DNA of 64,000 nt from NCBI GenBank assembly GCA_010093685.1, contig MU006218.1, forward strand, positions 345,766 through 409,765. The letters run 5' to 3'. Source of the DNA: Ophiobolus disseminans (Eukaryota; Ascomycota; Dothideomycetes; Pleosporales; Phaeosphaeriaceae). This document shows positions 21,259 through 29,655 of this stretch, piece after piece (position 1 is the stretch's first letter; each line of letters begins with the position of its first letter). Below the pieces are notes generated by a model that saw only the letters and a list, made by a program, of their open reading frames with translations, did no database searches and was not told where the DNA came from. The translations under genes and the position numbers were made by a program.

Positions 21259-22211
21259 ATGGCAACTTCGTTGGATTTGATCAACCAAGCTCCCGAGGTA
21301 TGCGACGGCTGCTGTATGACCGCCTCAAAGCTAATCGTGACCAGGGAACCAAGCTATGGGTATACAACAAGAGCAACCTCATATAATAGGCTCCTTTGAA
21401 CTAATAATGCTAGGTTCTCCACCTGGGGAACCTTGATGTTGACGATGGCTGGTTTATCCGTGCAGCAAACGCATCGTCACTATCAAATACAAACCCTACA
21501 AGCAAGCGACGGAAACTCATAATGCTCGCTTTCCTGATTGAACACCCGACCGAAGGGCTCATCCTATACGAAACCGGCGCCGGAGAAAACTATCCCGAGA
21601 TCGTTGGTGCGCCAGTGCAAGACGTATTCTCCCGCGTCGACTACGACAAGAGCATGAATCTAGACGAACAAATCGCTCTAACAGGACACAAGATCGAAGA
21701 CGTGAAAATGGTCATCATCGGACATCTCCACCTCGACCATTCCGGCGGTCTAGAGCACTTCAGAGGCAAAAATGTCCCCGTCTACGTCCACGAACTCGAA
21801 CTCAAATACGCCTTCTACAGCGTCGCCACCAAAACCGACCTCGGCGTCTACATGCCGCACTACCTAACCTTCGACATCAACTGGGTCCCCGTACACGGCT
21901 CGTACTACGAAATCGCATCCGGCCTGAATCTGCATCTCTCGCCGGGACATACGCCGGGCTTGATGATTATGCAGGTCAATTTGAAGAACAGCGGGACGTG
22001 GATATTCACGAGTGATCAGTACCATGTAAAAGAGAACTTTGAGGACGATGTGCCCCAGGGATGGCTTGCGAGGGATCATGCGGCGTGGGTGCAGAGTCAT
22101 CAGATGATTAAGGGGCTGAAGAGGAGGACGAATGCGAAGGTTGTGCTGGGGCATTGTTGGGATACGGTGAGGGCGCTGGGATTGGAGTTTGCGCCGAAGG
22201 CATATGATTGA
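21259..22211 (+). CDS. Metallo-beta-lactamase-fold hydrolase, N-acyl homoserine lactonase-like
   Basis: Three exons: 21259-21297, a 15-nt exon 21345-21359, and 21414-22211, all in phase 0, giving 283 residues. The join reads MATSLDLINQAPEGTKLWVL, then HLGNLDVDDGWFIR. The Zn-binding motif HLHLDHSGG lies at about residue 121, followed by SPGHTPG, TSDQYH and a distal GHCWD, so all metal ligands of the AttM/AiiA-type group appear present. RRKLIMLAFLIEHP and LILYETGAGENYP are also typical of that group. These enzymes open lactone rings; bacterial members quench acyl-homoserine-lactone signals. Fungal copies have been found widely but their natural substrates are unclear. No signal peptide is visible, so it is probably cytosolic. 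Confidence 0.85.
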
Positions 22212-22750
22212 TGATGAAGTACGTTTGGACTAGACCTCAAAGCTGAGTATCGTCGACATACAGGCTTTCAAAACGAGAGTTTCCCGAAGGACCTACATTT
22301 CTGCAAGGTATCTTGAGTATGATTTTCAGAAACTATCGTCGTTTGAAGACCTACGCGCGCTTACGTGTACGGTGCAAGAGCCATGCTAGGGGGTGAGGGT
22401 GTTGACGAAGCCGTTCGCCTAAAAATAGCCGGCTGCAGTCAAGAACGCCAAAAGCTGGGGAAGATTCAGAAGCTCGCAGCGCTCGAGAAATAGGCACTCA
22501 TCTGTCGCTACATTACTCCAACATCAGTGTTTGTCGCGCAAGTGAGGAGAAAATGTTGAAACAATGTGAGTGTACTGATGTACTACACGTGCATTGTATG
22601 AGCCTTAACAACTTGCATACTCAAGAAGACACGTTGACGTTTCCCATTAGTCTGCGTCTGCCAGCTTCTTCGTTAATAGACATTGCCTACTACTAGAAAG
22701 GTAGAAAGCTGTTCGATTGCGCCGTTGTACTGTACTGCTGCGCACTTTTA
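22212..22750. other. Intergenic, convergent 3' ends
   Basis: This lies between the ends of the lactonase-like gene (plus) and the HET gene (minus). No ORF or RNA gene is seen. Confidence 0.4.
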
Positions 22751-23653
22751 CTATTGGACATTGCGTCCTTCGCCAAAGCTAAAGTTAACCGTACCTCCTG
22801 TAACTTGAGTTCCTGGAACCACATAGCGACCTGATATAGGCCCATAAAACACAGGCCCATGGTACAGTTGCGTAGCTTGGCTCTGGTTCTGCGCCGCCTC
22901 GTCCCGCTCTTTTCCAGATGATACCTTGGTCTCTTTCTGTAGCCGGGCAAACGCCTTCTTCCGTCCCTCTCCATAAATAAGCGGCATATGTATGTCAAAG
23001 ATACCCAGCAGTGAGTATGCTATGTCTTCTTCGCGCTTTGTCTTGCGTTGCCCCACCCACAACATTCGCTCATTGACACTGAATCTTCCCAGCGGGCTCC
23101 CCTGAAGTGCCTCAATGCTGATTCCGGTGATGCTATGTAGCTCTTGCAGCAGCAAGTATTTGTTACCAAGACGCTGTTTCTTGACTGAGAAGAACTCGAC
23201 TGATACCGGAGCTACTAGCTCTTGGAGCGTCCAGCCTTGTGTGAACCATCTGCTTTGTTGGAATGCAGGGTACCAGGCTTGATAGGCAGGCATGCTACTG
23301 TCGAGGCTACCCATCGACACGTTGGATAGATACACATAGCATCGTGCAGCATCCCGGTACCAACCAAACATGGAGTTGATTGCCTCAGTGAGCTCTGCGC
23401 TGCTCAACTTGTCAACGCAGCAGGTGTCCACCCAGAAATAGCGGAGGCCGTGCTTGGCAGCCTGATCTGCGCAGAACTGCAGTTTCCCATAGCCTTTCAT
23501 GGACGAGCCGATGTCTTTCTCCAGATCTGCTAGGGTGACTTCTTCGCGATCTGCACCCCATGTATGAGATAAGATAGCATAGCGGGGTATGGTATCACCA
23601 ATGATCTTGGAGAGGCTATATTTGCCATCGCTGTTAAGTTGCAGAAGGCGCAT
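22751..23653 (-). CDS. HET-domain protein with C-terminal glycine-patterned motif
   Basis: A single exon of 300 residues. The HET domain starts at about residue 24 with RYAILSHTWGADREEVTLAD and includes YFWVDTCCVDK, the INSMFGWYRDAARCYVYLSN block and WFTQGWTLQELVAP. EDIAYSLLGIFDIHMPLIYG and EGRKKAFARLQ close the fold. HET domains trigger cell death in vegetative incompatibility. After a polar linker the last 33 residues read HGPVFYGPISGRYV, then VPGTQVTGGTVNFSFG, with regularly spaced Gly and beta-prone residues. This resembles the amyloid signalling (sigma-type) motifs that couple fungal NLRs to HET or other effectors. The gene is divergent from a TPR NLR remnant whose first codon is only 259 bp away. 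The HET call is firm; the amyloid role is inferred. Confidence 0.88.
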   Translation of the reverse strand: MRLLQLNSDGKYSLSKIIGDTIPRYAILSHTWGADREEVTLADLEKDIGSSMKGYGKLQFCADQAAKHGLRYFWVDTCCVDKLSSAELTEAINSMFGWYRDAARCYVYLSNVSMGSLDSSMPAYQAWYPAFQQSRWFTQGWTLQELVAPVSVEFFSVKKQRLGNKYLLLQELHSITGISIEALQGSPLGRFSVNERMLWVGQRKTKREEDIAYSLLGIFDIHMPLIYGEGRKKAFARLQKETKVSSGKERDEAAQNQSQATQLYHGPVFYGPISGRYVVPGTQVTGGTVNFSFGEGRNVQ

Positions 23654-23912
23654 AGTGGTTAGATTAAATTGGAATGTCAGCTCTAGATGCGAGGTTTTCT
23701 ATGTCGGCAAGAGTAGATGAGGCCACAAGACAATAGAAAGCATGTAGGTGCAAGGAGACCGCAGACCATGTAGGCGCCCAAGGCTGAGGCTGAGGCACGC
23801 TTCGCATCCGTCTGGCAAGCGCAGCTGCCGACCATCTCTGTAATCCATCATCATCTCCTCCCTGTCTCTGCACGATAGCAAGTCTTTTGAATACCCTAAC
23901 CTTGCTCCATAG

Positions 23913-25349
23913 ATGGCCAGCGCATTCCACGGAAGCATTGATGCTCACATCGCCATCCCCGCTCCACAATGTGGGCCGATCGAAGAGAGCGCTGTACCGG
24001 TAGAGCTGCTGTGCGCGCTTGACTGCATACCTCTTGCCATCACCCAGGCGGCTGCATACATCAACCGACGCGCGCGCATGACAGTTGCAAGCTATCTTAC
24101 CGAGTTTCAAAGGAATAACAAGAAGCGAGAGAGCCTGCTACATTGGGATGCAGGCAAGCTGCGCCGCGACAAGAGCGCGTCAAATTTGGTAGTGACGTCG
24201 TGGCAGATGTTGTTTGAACAGATCCAGCAGGAACGGCGGTTGGCGGCAGAGCTCCTGTCGCTGATGAGCTTCTTTAACCCGCAGAGCATACCAGAGCCAA
24301 CGTTGCGAAGATACAGCAAGGGAGCTGCGCAAGCGGCCAACGCAGAAGACAAGGAAGAGGCAGACAGCACGTTTGACGAGGATCTAGACACACTGCAGGC
24401 GTACTCCTTGGTATCAGTGACAGCAGATAACGATGCGTGTGAGATGCACGCTCTTGTGCAGTTCTGCATGCAAGTCTGGCTAGCATCGTGTAGCCACGCA
24501 GCACAGTGGGAGCAGAGATTTCTAATGCTTATGGCGCAGGAGCTGCCTAGTGGGGAATATGAGAACTGGGCAGAGTGCCTGCAGTTGTTTCCGTACGTTG
24601 AACCGCTCTTCAAAAGCGAGCCAGCTGCTGAAGAGGCGCTGAACGCATGGGCGCAGGTACTGACAAACGCAGCGTGGTACCTGTAGAAGCAAGGAAACTA
24701 TAGTACTGCGCAAAACATAGCCGCAAAAGCACTAGCTGCTAGGGAGCGCGGTTTGGATCTTAACAACAGAGACACCCTGACTACTGCAACAGTCTTGGCA
24801 TTGGTGCTGCAGGGTCAGGGCAAGTACAAGGAAGCAGAGAAGCTGAACTGGCAAGCGCTAGAAGGGAGGAAGAAGGAGCTGGGAGTACGCCACCCAGATA
24901 CCCTAACAAGCGTGGACAACCTGGCAAGCGTATTGCGGGATCAGGGCAAGTACAAGGAAGCAGAGAAGCTGAACTGGCGAGCGCTAGAAGGGTATGAGAA
25001 GGAGCAAGGAGTACGCCACCCAGATACCCTAACAAGCGTGAGCAACCTGGCGGGCGTGCTGCAGGATCAGGGCAAGTACAAGGAAGCAGAGAAGCTGAAC
25101 TGGCGAGCGCTAGAAGGGAGTGAGAAGGAGTTTGGAGTACGCCACCCAGATACCCTGACATCTGTATACTGCCTTGCTCACCTACTACACACAACAAAGC
25201 GCTATGCAGAGGCTGCAGAGTTGTACCAATACGCATATGACGGCCGTGTACAGATGCTTGGCCCTCAGCACCCATGTACTATTGCCTGCGGCAATCATTT
25301 CTTGGCCCTGCAGCAAGAGAGAAAGCAAGCCGCGCTAGAAGAGATTTAA
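23913..25349 (+). pseudogene. NB-ARC/TPR NLR-like gene, 5'-truncated and interrupted by TAG
   Basis: The frame opens at 23913 within the distal part of an NB-ARC-type region: LLCALDCIPLAITQAAAYIN, YLTEFQRNNKKRESLL and VVTSWQMLFEQI, then a helical segment ending NAAWYL. A TAG at 24684-24686 interrupts the frame, which then continues in phase with KQGNYSTAQNIAAKALAARE and TPR units carrying GKYKEAEKLNW and VRHPDTLTSV, ending at 25349. The P-loop and Walker B regions are missing; only 259 bp lie upstream before the HET gene. CCCTAAC...CCATAG just before 23913 resembles an intron 3' end, so a small upstream exon is possible. Intact relatives are fungal immune or incompatibility receptors. CAG to TAG is one C-to-T change. 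Confidence 0.75.
24816..25193 (+). repeat. Three 126-bp tandem repeats encoding 42-residue TPR units
   Basis: Units 24816-24941, 24942-25067 and 25068-25193 begin with CAGGGCAAGTACAAGGAAGC. The first two are nearly identical, and the third is so for about its first 100 bases before diverging. Within the repeats, differences cluster at codons such as RKKEL / YEKEQ / SEKEF before GVRHPDTL. High identity between neighbouring units with variation at a few positions is typical of fungal NLR sensor repeats kept similar by unequal exchange. Confidence 0.9.
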
Positions 25350-25516
25350 GATCCTGCACGTACAGTATAGTAACAAAAGACTCTAGCTGTGCCTAATTCT
25401 AATAGAAGCGCATTTCTTTAATCTCTAAATTGTATATTACGTGTAAAGTACAGTAGCTAAGCCTATTTTGCAGTAATGTGAATTAATTACTATACAGTCA
25501 CTGTATAGCGCCAGAG
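25350..25516. other. A/T-rich 3' flank with hairpin
   Basis: An A/T-rich stretch containing the perfect inverted pair CTATACAGT / ACTGTATAG (25490-25508, one-base centre). It may mark the transcript end of the TPR gene. Confidence 0.45.
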
Positions 25517-25825
25517 CTAGCCTAGTAAGCGCGAGCTTACAGAGCCGTGCGCTGAGAATAAATTGTGTGCAGGAACTGGAAACCGATTTCGGTCAGCACT
25601 GTACGCACCCGAGCAGGCCACAGCTTGAGCCTCTTTCGTTTGCTTGCTGTGGTGCCGGTTTTGTCTTCGTCCATCTTTTCTTTGTTGTCTTCGATACGAT
25701 CTGCAGAGTATTTCTGTGCCTATCGAAACGACATAAACATAGACGAGATTGCGCAGTTCAGCTGGCAGACGTAGGAGAGGTGAGGTGAGGGCGTTTCGGG
25801 TAGTGCTGGCTATTGCTAGTGGCAT
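25517..25825 (-). pseudogene. LPAELRN-family fragment
   Basis: The minus-strand ORF begins MPLAIASTTRNALTSPLLRL and PAELRNLVYVYV, matching the N-termini of the neighbouring genes at 26.4, 27.3 and 28.5 kb. After that the resemblance ends and the remaining 65 residues are unlike the family. It is inverted relative to the others. It is most likely a 5' remnant left by rearrangement, though a spliced gene cannot be excluded. Confidence 0.45.
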
Positions 25826-26418
25826 GCTAGTCTAGAGGAGGCAATAAATGGCTTACATAGTGTGGGAATGGAGCAGAGACGAAGGAGAAGGTTATTGTAT
25901 TGAGGGAGCTACAGAGAGCGGTTATATACACAAGAGAGCTGAGTAAGCAAGCCATTCAGGGTCACGTGAGTAGAGCATCCATAGTGTACTCAGTGAAGCA
26001 AGGTGCCAGGCTGACACATAGCATGGTGGTTTTCCTGCATCTTGGCGATACCAATGTTTACATATCTCTGACGAGAAGATGACGCGCGTGTGCTCTACGT
26101 GAAGCCAACATGAGCTCGGTCGCTGAACTTGGTATGTACTCTAAAGCGGTAGTATACCTCCGACGAAGAGGGAGCAGAGTTCGCGAAGTCAAAGGTCGTG
26201 CCGCAGTCGACAATGGCCGTGAGGAGAGAGGCGGATAAGAAGCGGGGCCAAAGCAGAGCGCGTTTCTTCAACTCACCTGCATCCTGCTTTCTCGTTTGCA
26301 CCTTAATGGTATCATCAACCCTGACGCGCGACACAACCATTCCTCTATTTCAAGACTCACGAGCCCGTGCAAGTTTCCGCGCCTCACCTCACTCCTGCAA
26401 CTCAACTCCTCGTCCGCA
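25826..26418. other. Interval without a recognised gene
   Basis: This lies between divergent LPAELRN copies. An 81-codon minus-strand ORF (26095-26340) is not recognisable. Confidence 0.35.
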
Positions 26419-27030
26419 ATGGAGCAACCTCAGATGCAAGTCCTACTCGTCAGGGAGGTGTTCAAGTAACTTCGCCAACTCGGCAGCAGCGTCGACGGCA
26501 ACTCACCATTGTCTCCGCTACTTAGACTCCCAGCCGAACTCCGGAACAAAATTTATGGATTAGTTCTAGGTGGTCACGGAATTGATCCGGATGGTGATGG
26601 CTTTCTCACGAGCAACCACCATTTCCTTTCACTTCTCCAAGTGAATCGGGCTATCGCTATTGAGACGGCTCTTCTCCCATACAGCTCAAACACGTTCTAC
26701 TTTGGCTCCACATACTCGATCCCTGAATTCTTGTATGCGCGGACGCAGCGGCAGATCAAGGCCATCCGGACTTTGGCGCTTCGTACCTATGGAGTGGAAT
26801 CCATGGAGACAGACTGCTGGAACGGCACTAAGATAACCCAGCAATCTCTGTCGGACCCAGGTCGCTTACCGGGTGTCGCAAAGGTAAAGATTGTTGAATG
26901 GCAGTCGAATCTGGACGCATCTTTTATGAATCCCAGATTGGGTACCCTAGGAGGATGGGTACGAAGTTGGATACCGGGAGTAGAGGTTGTGGCAATGGGC
27001 CGTAGTGGAGAATGGACGCTCCGCTTATAG
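26419..27030 (+). pseudogene. LPAELRN-family gene interrupted by TAA
   Basis: An ATG at 26419 opens MEQPQMQVLLVREVFK, then TAA at 26467-26469, and the same frame continues LRQLGSSVDGNSPLSPLLRL, PAELRNKIYGLVLGG and on to 27030. Removing the stop would give about 203 residues. The family has an N-terminal F-box-like helix (LPAELRNxIY), then LLQVNRAIAIETALLPYSSN and TQRQIKAIRTLAL. The only change needed to restore sense is TAA to CAA, consistent with C-to-T mutation. Such proteins are abundant in dothideomycetes and uncharacterised; the motif is F-box-like, so an SCF adaptor role is conceivable. No intron of acceptable length removes the stop. Confidence 0.6.
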
Positions 27031-27329
27031 GACTGCAAGCAGTTGGTCGACTGTGGTTAAGGAGATAATGAGGGCCTGCCAAGAATGAGTTTGCCTTCAG
27101 AACAGTAGCACCTCGAACCGATGAGCATTGAAATGATAAAGCATTGTTTTGTATCCTGCAGTGAAAGTTCTGAAATTGCAGACCCGTGTGCCGCGCAAAG
27201 CCTTCTGCGTTTGCGTCAGTAAATTTTCGACTACTTAAAGTTGATACAGCCAACACCTCCTCCACTCCTCACCTAACAAGCATCCGACCGCACAAAAGCA
27301 CACCAAGACTCACCAGAAAACCACCCAAG
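27031..27329. other. Short interval between family members
   Basis: This should contain the promoter of the gene at 27330. The A/C-rich stretch 27255-27329 looks like its leader. Nothing else is seen. Confidence 0.4.
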
Positions 27330-27980
27330 ATGTTCCAGAATCTCAAGCAAGAAACGCTCAACTCCTGCAAAGCGTCGGAGACCGAGTCCGCAACGCTCGA
27401 CGCGCCCACTTCCCCGCTCCTCGACCTTCCAGCCGAGCTACGCAATCGCACCTACTTCTACGTCTTCTGCAACTACGTCGCCGAGCCCGAGCCCTTCAAG
27501 GCACTCAGGGCAGAGCCGGCGCATCGCACTCCAACGGTCATTGCCCTGCTCTACACCAACTGCCAGGTCTACGCCGAGACGCGTCTCCTTCTCTACCTCA
27601 ACTTCATCTTCACGATCACCAGCACATTTGGGTTCAAGAAATTCCTCAACAAACGCTCGCAGGAGCAAATTGGTGCGATCCGATACCTGCAGCTCCAGAC
27701 CGTGGGGTGCCAATTCTTGCTGTACGACGAGAAACTGTGGGCGGCAAAGCAATTCAAGCCGTTGGCGCGATTGGCCAAGCTGAAGTGCATTGATGTGGTG
27801 GTTGTCAGAGGGGGCGAGGGCGAAGCTATGAATGTAAGTGGATTGCTTGCTTTAGCAAAGTGTGTTCGTTTGGTGCAGCCGGAGGTGGAGATTGGTGCTT
27901 GGGATGAGGAAGGGACGTGGATGAAGCGGGTGGTGAGGTCTGAAGGTGGTGAGGATGAGGTGGAGCGAGTTCAAGAATGA
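27330..27980 (+). CDS. LPAELRN-family (F-box-like) protein
   Basis: A single exon of 216 residues starting MFQNLKQETLNSCK (context CCCAAGATG). The LLDLPAELRNRTYFYVF motif is at about residues 31-47. VIALLYTNCQVYAETRLLLY and SQEQIGAIRYLQLQ follow, in the same order as its neighbours. A GTAAGT...TGCAG segment of 45 nt (27834-27878) could be a frame-neutral intron; both forms keep the frame, removing or keeping 15 residues. The function is unknown; the family is expanded here, suggesting lineage-specific duplication. This copy looks intact. Confidence 0.7.
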   Translation: MFQNLKQETLNSCKASETESATLDAPTSPLLDLPAELRNRTYFYVFCNYVAEPEPFKALRAEPAHRTPTVIALLYTNCQVYAETRLLLYLNFIFTITSTFGFKKFLNKRSQEQIGAIRYLQLQTVGCQFLLYDEKLWAAKQFKPLARLAKLKCIDVVVVRGGEGEAMNVSGLLALAKCVRLVQPEVEIGAWDEEGTWMKRVVRSEGGEDEVERVQE

Positions 27981-28514
27981 AGAGGAGGTCTGACGATTGA
28001 AGAGGATGTTTGGAGGTTGGAAAAAAAGGAGTGAAGATTGAAGAGGAGGTATGAAATTGAAGAGGAGGCTTGAAATTTGGAGGTGAGACGACGAGGCTGA
28101 AGTTGAGACGGCGAGATTGAAAATGAAAAATGTACGAAGGAACTGGTGTCTCGTGATGTACTACAGTGCGGCAAGAATCCGTACTCGTGCTGAAAAACAG
28201 GAAGCCTGTCCATCCTCACAGCACTATAAAGACTTCTGTAAATGCTGACAAGGACATGAAGGTAACCAGGTCTTCGTGTGCTAGAATACAAATTATCTCA
28301 AAGTTTATCAAAGGGTGGCACGGTGGCTAATACGAGCTCCTTTGTAACTCACCGAACAGCACGATGAGCCAATCATGATCGACCCAGCCCTGCCCCTGCA
28401 AGCCACAACCCGTGCCACCCCCTCTTGATTTACCTCTTTCACAACGTCTTTCGATGGACGTGTCCACCTCATCTCACGCAAGACGCAAACTTCTCTTCAT
28501 CTTCGGACTTCAGA
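27981..28514. repeat. Imperfect short repeats, then promoter region
   Basis: About 27977-28075 holds four imperfect copies of TTGAAGAGGAGGTATGA-like units (starting near 27977, 27996, 28037 and 28056). The rest to 28514 should contain the promoter and leader of the gene at 28515. Confidence 0.6.
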
Positions 28515-29087
28515 ATGGCGTCTCTACCAAGCAAAGACGGCACTCAAGTCTCTTGCCTCCTCCTTCTCCCTGTCGAGCTCAGAGACACTATATATATCTA
28601 CACCCTCGGAGGCAACGTTTTCGAAATAGACAGCGACGGCAGACCTACCATCACCGAACGCTACAGTCTCAACCTTCTCCTCACCTCGCGCCAAATCTAC
28701 TCCGAAGCCCGTCTCCACGTCTACCGGCACAATACGTTTGCCTTCCTCCAAACAGCACGATGGCTCATCTTCCTCGACAGCCGCACACAGGAGCAAGTAG
28801 AAGCAATACAGTCTCTGCAGCTCCTGGCGTACACCGCGACGCGCATGCGAAGCTCGCAGTACAGATTCGAGCATCTGGATCTGCGATGCCTGGAACGCTT
28901 GAAGGGACTCAAGAGAGTTGTGACTGTGGACTATACGCCTAGGCGTGGGGACATGCGGAGAGAGGACTGGGAGCAGCGGGCTAGGGATCTTGCGGAGGGG
29001 ATTTGGAGTTGGAAGCGTGCGGTTGAGGTTGGGGCGAGGTATGAGTGGGGGGAGTGGGAGATGGAGTTGGGGACGGGACGGGAATGA
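28515..29087 (+). CDS. LPVELRD-family (F-box-like) protein
   Basis: A single exon of 190 residues, start MASLPSKDGTQVSC (context AGAATGGCG). The LLLLPVELRDTIYIYTLGG motif at residues 15-33, LLLTSRQIYSEARLHVYRHN and TQEQVEAIQSLQLLAYTATR match the neighbouring genes. The C-terminus is Trp/Glu-rich. It is the fourth copy or remnant in a 3.6-kb stretch and appears intact. Function unknown. Confidence 0.7.
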   Translation: MASLPSKDGTQVSCLLLLPVELRDTIYIYTLGGNVFEIDSDGRPTITERYSLNLLLTSRQIYSEARLHVYRHNTFAFLQTARWLIFLDSRTQEQVEAIQSLQLLAYTATRMRSSQYRFEHLDLRCLERLKGLKRVVTVDYTPRRGDMRREDWEQRARDLAEGIWSWKRAVEVGARYEWGEWEMELGTGRE

Positions 29088-29655
29088 GTGGAGGGGTGGA
29101 GATTCTGGAATCTGATCTGTTGGACTGTAGGTGGATTGTTGGGATGGAAGAAAAGGAGAACGACCTGCATACTTCGGTGGCATCACTGCCTGGTATGTTG
29201 AGAAGCAGAAGCACTGATGACCATACTCGTTTCAGAAGGAGACTCCGGAAGTGGTAGCCATTGTTAGAGGTTCCATCAGAGCAGCCAGCCTTGCAGCAGT
29301 CTTCATATGATTTAGAGCGGTGAGCGCGCTCACAGATAACTATTGGACGTGACTTCTATCACGGGTGGTGATGCCCACAAGCTGTTGGAATGTTCCTTCA
29401 GGTATTGTGTCATTGTGGAGTCGCGATGAGTTGTGTTGTGGTGAAGTTTGTTGGCGCGACGCAGCCTCGAGTGACGTCGCAAAGCGAAAAGGCGCTAGCG
29501 GGCGGAAGTGAGGCAGGCACGGGCCTCGGCGGTTCATTGTCGCGGTTCCTCCTACGAGCGCGACTGTCCATCAACTCAACTCAACTCAACACCCAACACG
29601 TGCGACGACGTCCTCGCAATCCGAACCGCCACAACTCTGGGATTACCGCGCCAAC
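29088..29655. promoter_or_regulatory. TAF2 upstream region
   Basis: This holds the 3' flank of the preceding gene and the TAF2 promoter. Just before TAF2 (about 29571-29592) there is a run of CAACT pentamers. No TATA box is seen. Confidence 0.45.

Noticed and set aside
23664..24110. Minus-strand ORF of 148 codons between the HET gene and the NLR remnant.
   Set aside because: It is antisense to the start of the NB-ARC-type frame and shows no family features.
26450..26490. An intron removing the TAA in the 26.4-kb LPAELRN gene.
   Set aside because: The only GT...AG pair nearby spans about 32 nt, below the usual minimum, and has no branch site.
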